DNA of 25,418 bases from Scybalocola_A sp900557175 (GCA_937890745.1 CALADH010000050.1:1-25418), one strand, 5' to 3'; counted from the stretch's first letter, positions 1 through 7,644 are shown. Numbers and translations are program-made. The notes: generated from the sequence alone by a model not told the origin.

Positions 1-1
1 C

Positions 2-124
2 TGTAGTAGAAAAGGTTATTGGAGAATGGCGAAAGTCTTGAACCAAATCTTTTCAAAGAAAATAATAGCCAAGCTGGGATATACGTTCATGCTTGACTAT
101 TATCTGATAGTTTGTGAGAACTAA
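2..124 (+). CDS. ltrA: Group II intron-encoded reverse transcriptase/maturase, C-terminal fragment
   Basis: An open frame from the window edge to TAA at 122-124 gives 40 residues. They contain SRKGYWRMAK and, near the end, LGYTFMLDYY. This matches the C-terminal zinc-finger/HNH-side tail of LtrA-type maturases, in which an N-S-R-K-G-Y-W-R block precedes the last helix and the protein ends just before domain V. The full-length protein would act in intron splicing and retrohoming. Only the end is in the window, so intactness of the RT domain cannot be judged. The stop lies just before domain V, the usual arrangement when the ORF sits in domain IV. Confidence 0.85.
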   Translation, partial: CSRKGYWRMAKVLNQIFSKKIIAKLGYTFMLDYYLIVCEN

Positions 125-125
125 G

Positions 126-203
126 GAACCGCCGTATACGGAACCGTATGTACGGTGGTGTGAGAGGTCGGCTAATCAATTAATGGTTAGCCTCCTACTC
201 GAT
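126..203 (+). ncRNA. Group II intron ribozyme domains V and VI
   Basis: Domain V is a 9-bp stem (128-136 with 151-159). It carries a CGC catalytic-triad candidate at 130-132, followed by CGTATAC as in other bacterial domain V sequences, with a GNRA-like GGAA in its loop region. Domain VI is a 9-bp stem (170-178 with 184-192) with loop ATTAA, followed by CCTACTCGAT. A197 is the likely branch point. Both hairpins were folded by eye. Confidence 0.85.
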
Positions 204-1361
204 TTAATCAATTATATTAAAAGAGTCACATGAAATAGATTTACTCCTCTTTCCATGATTTGAAATATCTCCTATAATCTCGATATAATTTCCTCGGCTA
301 TGTGCTTCAATAGCCTTATCATAGTCCTCTTTTTTAAGATTGACTGTCACAGTACTTTTCATATCATCATCATTCAAATAGACAACTGTAATTTTTCCTG
401 AGGTTCTTTTGGCGAGATCCGGTACGGATTCAAGCTTTTTAATTTTCCCCAATATTTTGGTTTTAGTATTAACCGCTTCACGCAACTTTCCCACTGCATT
501 AGATATAGGTTCGTAATAATTATGGGACAGTAAAATTTTATCATTACAACACCTATTTATTTTTACAGCAGGCGACCATTGTGCCATAAATTCAACATCA
601 ACACCTTCTTCGTTAAGGTTTAAACCTGTTAGTGCCTCATAGAAATTTGCGCTAATAAGCGTTGATTCATCATCAGAAACAAGCTTATCATAATTACCTT
701 CATCTATATTATTTTTTATAAGTGTTATGTTTTTCATAATCCTATTCGTTACTTTTCTTGTAAGCGAATCAGCACATTCTTCTTCTGCTGAAAATATACT
801 TAATTGTTTATACCCTTCAACTTCATCTAATTCAGCAAACGGGCACACAACTGATACTACATAACTGCCAATTTCTGTTTGTCCGAATTTGCAATTACTT
901 ATGAATTTGCATATAGCATCATCCATTCGTCCCTGATGATACTTTTTGGGATGAAGTATATCTTGAGCTGTCGCTGCAATAAGTTTTTTCGCATTTTCAT
1001 AGATACGAATTGCATCATCAAAAAGAATATTACCAGCTTCAACGCCTTGTTTGTCTAAACGAATTTTTAGTATGTCCGTATTAGGATTTAACAAAAATAG
1101 TAATAATTGTTCTGCAGACTGCCCTTCTACCAGTGCTACTGTTTCAATAGCTTGATACATCGCGCTTTTATAATCCGAGAGATTTTTTTCTAGCGGGATA
1201 TTTACTTGAAAGGCTTCTCCATTTGGTTTGATAATTTGAAAAACCTTTATATAATTTCTTTTCGTAGGAAAAGCATTCCACCCAGTGTCTTTAAGATACT
1301 TCGCAAAGGCATGTGGATTGATTTTTTCTGTTAAATCCATGAAATTTACTGAATATATCAT
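204..1361 (-). CDS. Unrecognised protein, partner of the DUF4365-like gene
   Basis: A protein of about 385 residues that I cannot assign to a family. I see no signal peptide or membrane segment, so it is probably cytosolic. It is mostly alpha/beta, with a Lys-rich C-terminal portion that predicts short beta strands after about residue 310. The start chosen is ATG at 1361 rather than the GTG at 1367: the AAAGGAGGA site lies 7 nt before this ATG but touches the GTG. The ATG overlaps the upstream stop as ATGA, implying translational coupling with the DUF4365-like gene. The stop codon (204-206) abuts the 3' end of the antisense group II intron, so the C-terminus may be natural or trimmed by a few residues. 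Codon use is AT-rich compared with the core genes. Confidence 0.75.
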   Translation of the reverse strand: MIYSVNFMDLTEKINPHAFAKYLKDTGWNAFPTKRNYIKVFQIIKPNGEAFQVNIPLEKNLSDYKSAMYQAIETVALVEGQSAEQLLLFLLNPNTDILKIRLDKQGVEAGNILFDDAIRIYENAKKLIAATAQDILHPKKYHQGRMDDAICKFISNCKFGQTEIGSYVVSVVCPFAELDEVEGYKQLSIFSAEEECADSLTRKVTNRIMKNITLIKNNIDEGNYDKLVSDDESTLISANFYEALTGLNLNEEGVDVEFMAQWSPAVKINRCCNDKILLSHNYYEPISNAVGKLREAVNTKTKILGKIKKLESVPDLAKRTSGKITVVYLNDDDMKSTVTVNLKKEDYDKAIEAHSRGNYIEIIGDISNHGKRSKSISCDSFNIID

Positions 1362-1867
1362 GGCCACTCCTCCTTTGCTATTTTTTCTAAAATATCCAGT
1401 ATAGTTTCTTGATTTAATACTTGATTTTTGGGGATTCTAACTGAAACAAATTCCTTATTATCTGATGGACCTTTAGTTGATAAATCAACCCAATACATGC
1501 ATCCTTTTATAAGAAGTTCGTCCGTACTCCATTGAACCCATTCGTTATCATCTGACGGCAAAATAAGAAGGCCAAGAATGATTGGGACAGTTGCTGGAGT
1601 ACAGAGGTCATTATAATTCTTGACTTTTAGTTTATAAGATATATAGTCTTCTTTATCTTCATATTGTGAAGCTGATGCTGTGCATTTTAATTGAACCCTA
1701 ATGGACGAATCATAAAAAAATCCACCAGGTAACACTATCCTTTTTTTAATGATACCGTCGGTACTATCATCATCATGTCTTTGAGTATCATAGGATACTC
1801 CTGCGGAAGCACATAAAGCAGAAATGTAACTGATATGTAAATCTTCCATATTTTTCGTACTATGCAT
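1358..1867 (-). CDS. DUF4365 domain protein, putative PD-(D/E)XK-like nuclease fold
   Basis: A 169-residue protein with the landmarks I associate with DUF4365: an N-terminal helix, DDDSTDG at residues 32-38, VQLKCT at 58-63, YKLKVKNYNDL at 78-88, a VPIILGLLILP strand, and RIPKNQVL near the end. The spacing of an acidic strand before Q-x-K (D37, Q59, K61) resembles the catalytic core of PD-(D/E)XK nucleases. Activity is inference. It is the first gene of a two-gene operon, and its TGA overlaps the next ATG by four bases. A strong GGAGGAGG site precedes the ATG at 1867. DUF4365 proteins are often in accessory regions, which fits the intron next door. No partner here confirms a defence role. Confidence 0.75.
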   Translation of the reverse strand: MHSTKNMEDLHISYISALCASAGVSYDTQRHDDDSTDGIIKKRIVLPGGFFYDSSIRVQLKCTASASQYEDKEDYISYKLKVKNYNDLCTPATVPIILGLLILPSDDNEWVQWSTDELLIKGCMYWVDLSTKGPSDNKEFVSVRIPKNQVLNQETILDILEKIAKEEWP

Positions 1868-2081
1868 ACGGCCTCCTCCTTTGTAAATAAATTATAATCA
1901 TTATAACATATAACAAACCGAATGTTATTACAAAACTTTGAATTTTTTGCAATTAATCGTAATAAAAGTAAATAAAATAATTTAAGCGAATGAAATAACA
2001 ATAAAAGGCATTTGATGTATAAAACGGAAAAAATAAGCAAAAATATCTATTGTAACATCACCGTAACATCACAAGAAAACG
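1868..2081. other. AT-rich intergenic boundary between accessory and core DNA
   Basis: About 210 bp without a convincing gene. It contains two TATAAT boxes on the minus strand (revcomp at 1891-1910) that could serve the DUF4365 operon, but neither has a good -35 at 17 bp. It also contains a direct repeat (listed separately). The very low GC contrasts with the rpmF side and supports a junction here. Confidence 0.5.
2052..2072. repeat. Direct repeat of GTAACATCAC, period 11
   Basis: GTAACATCAC occurs at 2052-2061 and again at 2063-2072. The copies are identical and start 11 bp apart, about one helical turn. They lie just outside the rpmF terminator. This could be a tandem protein-binding site or a chance repeat. 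No regulator is indicated. Confidence 0.55.
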
Positions 2082-2121
2082 AAAAAGGCCGGAAACCCTT
2101 GATTTTAAAGGATTCCCGGCC
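2082..2121 (-). terminator. Rho-independent terminator after rpmF
   Basis: On the minus strand, GGCCGGGAATCCTT pairs imperfectly with AAGGGTTTCCGGCC and is followed directly by TTTTT. It lies 9 bp after the rpmF stop and ends the yceD-rpmF transcript. Confidence 0.9.
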
Positions 2122-2130
2122 TCATTTTAA

Positions 2131-2310
2131 TTAGTCCTGAGCAATAATTTCTTTTTTATTGTATGAGCCACAGTTTTTGCAAACTCTGTGAGGCATCATT
2201 AATTCGCCGCATTTGCTGCATTTTACTAAAGCTGGCGCTGTCATTTTCCAGTTAGCTCTACGACTGTCACGTCTTGCTTTTGATGATTTATTCTTTGGAC
2301 AGATAGACAT
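2131..2310 (-). CDS. rpmF: 50S ribosomal protein L32
   Basis: A 59-residue basic protein beginning MSICPKNKSSKARRDSRRAN, with the L32 block W-K-M-x-A-P-x-L-V. Two CxxC knuckles (C31/C34 and C44/C47, with PHRVC between) mark the zinc-binding form. It is part of the large ribosomal subunit near the peptidyl-transferase exit side. It starts at ATG 2310, three bases after the yceD stop. Its ribosome binding site GGAGGTG lies inside the last yceD codons, so the two are co-translated. The yceD-rpmF pair is conserved across bacteria. A strong terminator follows. Confidence 0.98.
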   Translation of the reverse strand: MSICPKNKSSKARRDSRRANWKMTAPALVKCSKCGELMMPHRVCKNCGSYNKKEIIAQD

Positions 2311-2313
2311 GGA

Positions 2314-2841
2314 TTACACCTCCTTAAAATTATTAAAGATATCTCGGATGGCTGCCATCCTTGGGTCAAGAGATTGTCTGTCACATCCGCACTCTCCAAA
2401 ATTCAAGTTTTGCCCGCATTTAAGACAGAGCCCTTTGCAGTTTTCACTGCACAGAGTTTTCATCGGAAAGTGAATCAGCATCTCGTTATAAACCATTAAA
2501 TCAACATCAAGGCTGCTATGCTCTACGTAACTTGTCTCATCAAGTTCCCGTATTCTGTCCTCGTCTGATTCATTAAGGTCTAATTCCTTGTGAATCTCAA
2601 AGTCAAACTTTGTAGGAACGCTGACAAGGCATCTGTCACATGGAATATCCACAACGACATGGACGCTTCCGTCAATAGAGATTGTGCGGACTCCGGTATT
2701 CTTAATCGTAAGCGCTACCGGTGCTTTCTCAATGATTCTATATGCCTGTCCCTGAATGTTGAAAGCATCACATTCAAGCGGCACGGAATAGCTCTCTGCT
2801 TTTTCAGTTGTAGATAATAATTCAGATATATTGATTATCAT
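2314..2841 (-). CDS. yceD: YceD family (DUF177) 23S rRNA accumulation protein
   Basis: About 175 residues. It has an N-terminal beta-rich part and the family CDRC motif near residue 72. A C-terminal cysteine cluster around residues 132-154 (CSENCKGLCLKCG, then CGC) probably binds a metal. YceD proteins are needed for normal 23S rRNA levels and sit directly upstream of rpmF, as here. The start chosen is the second ATG (2841): AGGAG lies 6 nt before it but touches the first ATG at 2847. A consensus promoter lies just upstream. The cysteine cluster is usual for Gram-positive members. Confidence 0.92.
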   Translation of the reverse strand: MIINISELLSTTEKAESYSVPLECDAFNIQGQAYRIIEKAPVALTIKNTGVRTISIDGSVHVVVDIPCDRCLVSVPTKFDFEIHKELDLNESDEDRIRELDETSYVEHSSLDVDLMVYNEMLIHFPMKTLCSENCKGLCLKCGQNLNFGECGCDRQSLDPRMAAIRDIFNNFKEV

Positions 2842-2868
2842 AGACATCTCCTAAATTCACACCTAATG

Positions 2869-2897
2869 ATTATACCGTCGGCTTCTTCGTTTGTCAA
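2869..2897 (-). promoter_or_regulatory. Consensus sigma-A promoter for yceD-rpmF
   Basis: On the minus strand, TTGACA (revcomp of 2892-2897) and TATAAT (revcomp of 2869-2874) are separated by exactly 17 bp. Both hexamers match consensus perfectly. The predicted start site is about 20 bp before the yceD start codon. Confidence 0.9.
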
Positions 2898-2910
2898 CAG
2901 TTAAATTTAC

Positions 2911-4104
2911 TTATTTTACTAAGGCAACTGTCTCACGGCAGATTGCAAGCTCCTCGTTTGTAGGAATAACAAGCACTTTAACTTTTGAATCCGGTGTAGA
3001 AATTACAACGTCCTCGCCGCGTTTTGCATTTTGTTCCTGATCAAGCTCAATGCCGAGGTAACCTAAGTATGCACAAATATCTGTGCGGACATATCTGTTA
3101 TTTTCACCTAAACCTGCTGTAAAGCAGATAGCGTCAACACCATTCATTGCTGCTGTGTAAGCACCGATATATTTTGCAACTCTGTAAGCAAATACTTTCA
3201 TCGTTAAAAGTGCTTCCGGTTTGCCTGCAAGGCTGTCAACCTCAAGATCCATAAAGTCACTTGTGTATCCAGATACACCTAAAACGCCTGACTTTTTGTT
3301 AAGAACGTTCATAACGCCTTCGATGTCAAGATTTTCTTTTTTTGCAATAAATTCCATGATGGCCGGATCAATATCACCGGAACGTGTACCCATAATCAGA
3401 CCTTCAAGCGGTGTAAGTCCCATTGAAGTATCGACAGATTTACCGTTCTTTACAGCACAGCAGCTTGCGCCGTTGCCTAAATGGCAAACGATAGTTTTTA
3501 ATTCATCGTAAGGTTTTCCTAAAATTTCAGCTGCTTTTTTGGAAACGTAGCTGTGGCTTGTGCCATGGAAGCCGTAGCGTCTTACTTTATATTTATCATA
3601 GTATTCCTTTGGAAGACCGTAAAGATAAGCTTCTTCAGGCATTGTCTGATGGAAAGCTGTATCAAAAACGCCAACCATCGGTGTGTTTGGCATTAATTCT
3701 TTACATGCCGCAATACCGATTAAGTTTGCAGGATTGTGAAGCGGTGCAAGTTCTGAACATTCGTCAATAGCTTTTAATACTTCATCTGTCAATAATGTGG
3801 AAGCTGCAAACTTTTCGCCGCCGTGAACGATTCTGTGACCTACAGCGTCGATTTCGCTCATATCTTTAATCACGCCGATTTCAGCATCTGTCAATGCTGA
3901 AAGCACCATGGCGATGGCTTCTGTATGTGTCGGCATCGGTGCTTCTTTTCTGATTTTATCATGGCCTGCCGGCTGATATACAAGGCGGCTGCCGTCAATG
4001 GCAATTCTTTCGCAAAGACCTTTTGCTAAAACTGCCTCTGTGTCTGAATTAATTAACTGGAACTTTAAAGAGGAACTTCCGCAGTTGATTACTAAAACAT
4101 TCAT
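2911..4104 (-). CDS. ackA: Acetate kinase
   Basis: A 397-residue enzyme of the ASKHA fold. It catalyses acetyl phosphate + ADP = acetate + ATP and yields ATP in fermentation. Landmarks in order: VLVINCGSSSLKF (N-terminal phosphate loop), GHRIVHGGEKF, FDTAFHQTMP (catalytic Asp), RRYGFHGTSH, CHLGNGAS, TPLEGLIMGTRSGDIDP (Arg of the active site) and FTAGLGEN. The length matches the family. AAAGGAG precedes ATG 4104. It lies 90 bp downstream of pta, and a perfect 11-bp inverted repeat in that gap may set relative expression. No obvious terminator follows, so some read-through into yceD is possible. Confidence 0.98.
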   Translation of the reverse strand: MNVLVINCGSSSLKFQLINSDTEAVLAKGLCERIAIDGSRLVYQPAGHDKIRKEAPMPTHTEAIAMVLSALTDAEIGVIKDMSEIDAVGHRIVHGGEKFAASTLLTDEVLKAIDECSELAPLHNPANLIGIAACKELMPNTPMVGVFDTAFHQTMPEEAYLYGLPKEYYDKYKVRRYGFHGTSHSYVSKKAAEILGKPYDELKTIVCHLGNGASCCAVKNGKSVDTSMGLTPLEGLIMGTRSGDIDPAIMEFIAKKENLDIEGVMNVLNKKSGVLGVSGYTSDFMDLEVDSLAGKPEALLTMKVFAYRVAKYIGAYTAAMNGVDAICFTAGLGENNRYVRTDICAYLGYLGIELDQEQNAKRGEDVVISTPDSKVKVLVIPTNEELAICRETVALVK

Positions 4105-4134
4105 TGAAATATCTCCTTTTCTCTCATTTATTTT

Positions 4135-4176
4135 TAAAGCCTGTCCGCGGCACTTACTGGTCTTAGACAGGCTTTA
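4135..4176 (-). repeat. Perfect 11-bp inverted repeat between pta and ackA
   Basis: TAAAGCCTGTC (4135-4145) and GACAGGCTTTA (4166-4176) are perfect complements around a 20-nt loop. In the mRNA this stem-loop would lie after the pta stop and 31 bp before ackA. No U-tract follows on the minus strand, so it is not a classical terminator. A processing or 3'-end-protecting structure is likelier. Confidence 0.75.
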
Positions 4177-4194
4177 TATGCACTGGTCCTTATA

Positions 4195-5175
4195 TTATGC
4201 TAATGCTGCTGTAATAATGGCCATAGAGTAAACCTCCATCGCATTGCAGCCGCGGGATAAATCGTTGATCGGTGCGTTAAGACCTAAAAGAATCGGGCCG
4301 TAAGCATCGAAGTTGCCAAGACGCTGGGCAATCTTGTAACCGATATTACCTGCATTGATATCAGGGAAAATAAATGTGTTTGCATGTCCTGCAACTGCTG
4401 AATCAGGGCATTTTGTGCGGGCAACTCTCGGGTCGACAGCTGCATCAAACTGAATCTCACCCTCAATTGCAAGCTCAGGTGCTTTTGCTTTCGCTTTTGC
4501 AGCTGCATTTCTCATCTTATCAACATCTTCGCCCTTGCCGGAACCTAATGTTGAGTAGCTTAAGAAAGCAACCTTCGGATCAATACCGAAAATCTTTGCA
4601 CAATCGGCACACTCTAATGCAATCTCAACAAGCTCATCTTCTGTCGGTTTGATGTTGATGGCACAGTCGCCCATTGCAAGGACTTCATTGCCGCCCACAG
4701 CAGGACGAACCATAATAAAGCATGAAGATACGATAGAGTTGCCCGGTTTTGTTTTGATCAGCTGAAGTGCCGGACGTACTGTATCAGCTGTTGAGTATGT
4801 AGCGCCGCCTAAAAGTGCGTGAGCAATACCCATCTTTACAAGCATTGTACCAAAGTAGTTTGCCTGGCTTAATGTCTTTCTTGCCTGCTCCGGTGTCACA
4901 CCTTTGCTCTTGCGAAGCTCGCAGAACATCTCGATCATCTCATCCATACGGTCAAAGTTATTCGGATCAATAATTTCAGCGCCGCGGATATTAAAACCCG
5001 TTTCCTCAGCGGCTGCTAAAACTTCTTCCGGATTGCCGACTAAAATCGGGTGAAGGAAGCTGCTGGCAAGCAGACGTGATGATGCCTCTAAAATACGAGG
5101 ATCCGTACCTTCTGTGAAAACGATTTTTTTCGGACTTTTTTTCAAAATGTCAATCAATGTTCCAAATCCAAACAT
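4195..5175 (-). CDS. pta: Phosphate acetyltransferase
   Basis: About 326 residues, the short catalytic form (PTA_PTB domain) without the N-terminal regulatory domains of the E. coli enzyme. It catalyses acetyl-CoA + phosphate = acetyl phosphate + CoA and feeds AckA directly downstream. Visible motifs are KKIVFTEGTDPRILEA, LLGGATYSTADTVRPALQ, GDCAINIKPT, LSYSTLGSGKG and a C-terminal PDINAGNIGYKIAQRL block. An upstream TTG at 5184 lies only 2 nt from the AGGAGG site. The ATG at 5175 lies 11 nt from it and begins MFGFGTLIDILKK, so I prefer it. A good promoter sits about 50 bp upstream. Confidence 0.97.
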   Translation of the reverse strand: MFGFGTLIDILKKSPKKIVFTEGTDPRILEASSRLLASSFLHPILVGNPEEVLAAAEETGFNIRGAEIIDPNNFDRMDEMIEMFCELRKSKGVTPEQARKTLSQANYFGTMLVKMGIAHALLGGATYSTADTVRPALQLIKTKPGNSIVSSCFIMVRPAVGGNEVLAMGDCAINIKPTEDELVEIALECADCAKIFGIDPKVAFLSYSTLGSGKGEDVDKMRNAAAKAKAKAPELAIEGEIQFDAAVDPRVARTKCPDSAVAGHANTFIFPDINAGNIGYKIAQRLGNFDAYGPILLGLNAPINDLSRGCNAMEVYSMAIITAALA

Positions 5176-5222
5176 AATTACCAATTCCTCCTAATTGTTT
5201 TATGATTATCGCTATCACTCAT

Positions 5223-5251
5223 ATTGTATACTCTTTTTTGGTAAAAAACAA
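5223..5251 (-). promoter_or_regulatory. Promoter of pta-ackA
   Basis: On the minus strand, TTGTTT (revcomp of 5246-5251), a 17-bp spacer, then TACAAT (revcomp of 5223-5228). It is divergent from the tmcAL promoter. Confidence 0.7.
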
Positions 5252-5297
5252 TGGATTTCTTTGTATTTTCCGCAGTGCATTGTGAATTTTTTCATGC

Positions 5298-5326
5298 TTG
5301 CCTCTTTTATCGTGATATTTTATAAT
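5298..5326 (+). promoter_or_regulatory. Promoter of tmcAL
   Basis: TTGCCT (5298-5303), a 17-bp spacer, then a perfect TATAAT (5321-5326). The gene starts at 5411, giving a leader of about 75-80 nt. Confidence 0.7.
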
Positions 5327-5410
5327 AAAATACGAATATTTTAAATGCTGGCGCGTCTTAAATATGTCTGTCAGCCGTATATTTACAAAAATTCATGGAG
5401 GTTACAGAAC

Positions 5411-6619
5411 ATGAACGTTCTCGGTATTATCGCCGAATATAATCCTTTTCATAACGGTCACGCCTTTCAGCTTGAAGCTTGTAAAGCCGCAGCCGGCGCT
5501 GACGCAGTCATTATTGTTATGAGCGGCAACTTTACACAGCGGGGTGAAGCAGCTTCTGCCGATAAATTTATCCGTACAAAAATGGCGCTTTCTTCCGGCG
5601 CCGATGCAGTCATTGAGCTGCCGCTACATGCCGCCTGTGCTTCTGCCGGCTACTTTGCCGCCGGCGGCGTTTCCATACTTAAACATACACATGTTGTAAC
5701 GCATCTCGGATTCGGTTCAGAATCCGGCGATATCGACCGGCTTAAAAAAATTGCCGGTATTATTTTTAATGAAAGTGACCGCTTTAAGTCGGCCCTTTAT
5801 CAATCACAAAAAGCCGGTATGACTTATGCCCTTGCAAGGGAAACGGCACTAAAAACTGTATATCCCGGTGCCGCAGATATTTTAACACCCAATAATATTC
5901 TTGCACTGGAATATATCAATGCTATCCATCGTCAAAAGGCGCCGATCATCCCTGTAACGATTGCCCGTCACAAAACAGGCTATCATGACCTTTCACTGAC
6001 AGAGGATATATGTTCGGCCACAGCGCTCAGACATGCAAGAAGGGATACGGATTTTTCAAAATATATGCCGCAGGCATCAGCGGCACTTTATAAAGAAACG
6101 CTTTCTTCCGGCGCTTTTGTCACAAATAATGATTTTTCGGATATGCTTTATTATGCCCTGATGTCGGCCAATGAATACACGCATATCGCGGATATTGATG
6201 CACGGCTTTCAAACCGTATTGAAAATTATAAAAACCGTTTTACAGATTTTGACAGCTTCTGCGCCATGTTAAAAAGCCGTAATTACACATATACACGCAT
6301 ATGCCGTGCCATGTATCATCTGATTTTTAATATTACAAACGAGTGTCACGAAGCTTTTCTTTCGTCAGACTCAGCGCCGTATATAAGACTTTTAGGATTT
6401 AGACGCAGTGCCGGTCCTCTGCTTCGCGCACTTAAAGAAAATGCCGATATTCCGATGATTACAAAGGCAGCCGATGCCAAAAAATTGCTTAATACGTCCG
6501 CTTTAAAAATTTTTAATGAAAATCTTTTTGCAGACAATCTTTACAGACAAATTCAGGGACGGCTGTCAAAAACGGCGGTACCCCATGAATTTTCAAGAGG
6601 TGTTGTCATTTTAGACTAA
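5411..6619 (+). CDS. tmcAL: tRNA(Met) cytidine acetate ligase TmcAL (YlbM)
   Basis: A 402-residue enzyme of the nucleotidyltransferase/HIGH superfamily. It uses acetate and ATP (through acetyl-adenylate) to make N4-acetylcytidine at the wobble C34 of elongator tRNA-Met. Visible motifs are GIIAEYNPFHNGH at the N-terminus (HxGH signature), MSGNFTQRGEAA, GADAVIELP, HLGFGSESGD and ICSATALRHARRD. A longer frame opens at 5345, but GGAGG at 5397-5401 lies 9 nt before ATG 5411, where the conserved MNVLGIIAEYNPF begins. Its placement beside the acetate-producing pta-ackA pair is functionally suggestive. In Bacillus the homologue ylbM neighbours ylbN and rpmF, as here. Confidence 0.95.
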   Translation: MNVLGIIAEYNPFHNGHAFQLEACKAAAGADAVIIVMSGNFTQRGEAASADKFIRTKMALSSGADAVIELPLHAACASAGYFAAGGVSILKHTHVVTHLGFGSESGDIDRLKKIAGIIFNESDRFKSALYQSQKAGMTYALARETALKTVYPGAADILTPNNILALEYINAIHRQKAPIIPVTIARHKTGYHDLSLTEDICSATALRHARRDTDFSKYMPQASAALYKETLSSGAFVTNNDFSDMLYYALMSANEYTHIADIDARLSNRIENYKNRFTDFDSFCAMLKSRNYTYTRICRAMYHLIFNITNECHEAFLSSDSAPYIRLLGFRRSAGPLLRALKENADIPMITKAADAKKLLNTSALKIFNENLFADNLYRQIQGRLSKTAVPHEFSRGVVILD

Positions 6620-6708
6620 GTATCAGGATATCGGATTTTTAAAATTTTCGCACGCATTTTTATATTTTGCAGCACATATGATGATGTAAAACAACTTCCG
6701 GTGTCGTC

Positions 6709-7644
6709 ATGCATAAGCTTTTAATTCCTGTCCTTTTAATGTTTTCGTGTCTTTTTATATTTCCGGCGGACTGCGCCGCCGGGGCAAAAGACGGCCTTCT
6801 TTTATGGTTTAACACAATGATTCCGGCCGTCTTTCCTTTTATTCTTCTTACAAATATGCTTCGGCGTTTTGGCGGCATAAGTCTTTTTTCACGGCTTTTC
6901 GGAAAAATTATCGCCCATATTTTTTCGTGTCCGCCCGGCGGCGCTTACGCTGTCATTGTCGGCTTTTTATGCGGTTATCCAATGGGTGCCAAAGCAGTGT
7001 GCGACAGTTTAAAAAGCGGCGCCCTGACTGTCGCCGAGGCGCGCTATCTTCTAAGCTTCTGCAATAATCCAAGCCCTATGTTCGTCATAAATTTCGTTAT
7101 TTTTTCGTGTCTTGCACAGCCGCACCTTATACTGCCTTTTTTTGTCATAATTTATATAAGCACATGGCTCAATGCCCGTTTTTGGTATATCATCAAGTAC
7201 AAACGGCTTATAAATAAAAGCAATAAAGCGGCTGAAAGAAAAATTCTTTCGCCGCCTGTTGCCGCTGTTTCATCCGATATAAACGCACCAATCACAGATG
7301 CGCTGGCACTCATTCAAAAAATCGGTGTTTATATGATTATTTTTTCAATTTTATGCCGTCTTATACTTAAAATCCCGATACCCGGCGCCGGATTTTTTAA
7401 AATACTGCTTATAGGGCTCACAGAGCAGACAACCGGGTTTGCTGCCCTTCATGCACTGCCGGCGCCCGATATTTTTAAAATCACCGCAGCTGTTATTTTT
7501 ATATGCTTCGGCGGTTTTGCCGCCGCCGCACAGGCCATCGGCATTATCCGGGAAAGTCTGCCGGCCGGTGACTATGTGTTATGCAAATTAAGCCACGGAT
7601 TCCTCGCAGGAATCATGACTTTTATTTATGTACTTATTTTTTAA
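6709..7644 (+). CDS. ylbJ: Sporulation integral membrane protein YlbJ
   Basis: A 311-residue polytopic membrane protein of the YlbJ family, with nucleoside-recognition (Gate) type halves. Seen: an N-terminal hydrophobic segment with a CAAGA end; NTMIPAVFPFILLTNML; the family signature GFLCGYPMGAKA at about residues 83-94; and LLSFCNNPSPMFV at about 115-127. There is a second membrane half from about 205 onward. B. subtilis YlbJ is mother-cell expressed and needed for spore heat resistance; its transport role is not settled. It lies 89 bp after tmcAL on the same strand. The ATG at 6709 has no good ribosome binding site, so the start is less certain. It ends convergent with the amidase gene in a tandem repeat. 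Confidence 0.88.
   Translation: MHKLLIPVLLMFSCLFIFPADCAAGAKDGLLLWFNTMIPAVFPFILLTNMLRRFGGISLFSRLFGKIIAHIFSCPPGGAYAVIVGFLCGYPMGAKAVCDSLKSGALTVAEARYLLSFCNNPSPMFVINFVIFSCLAQPHLILPFFVIIYISTWLNARFWYIIKYKRLINKSNKAAERKILSPPVAAVSSDINAPITDALALIQKIGVYMIIFSILCRLILKIPIPGAGFFKILLIGLTEQTTGFAALHALPAPDIFKITAAVIFICFGGFAAAAQAIGIIRESLPAGDYVLCKLSHGFLAGIMTFIYVLIF

Larger units (their letters stand above)
1..203 (+). mobile_element. Group II intron, 3' end (truncated by window edge)
   Basis: The segment holds the C-terminal codons of an intron-encoded maturase, then a domain V hairpin and a domain VI hairpin, then the CTACTCGAT type of 3' end seen in bacterial group II introns. The start of the intron lies outside the window. 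The 3' boundary is at about 203 or 204, judged from a branch-point-like A at 197, seven nt before the end. The element is on the plus strand, opposite to the adjoining gene, so it could not be spliced from that gene's mRNA. Seen: the hairpins and the maturase tail. Inferred: the exact boundary and mobility. Confidence 0.9.
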
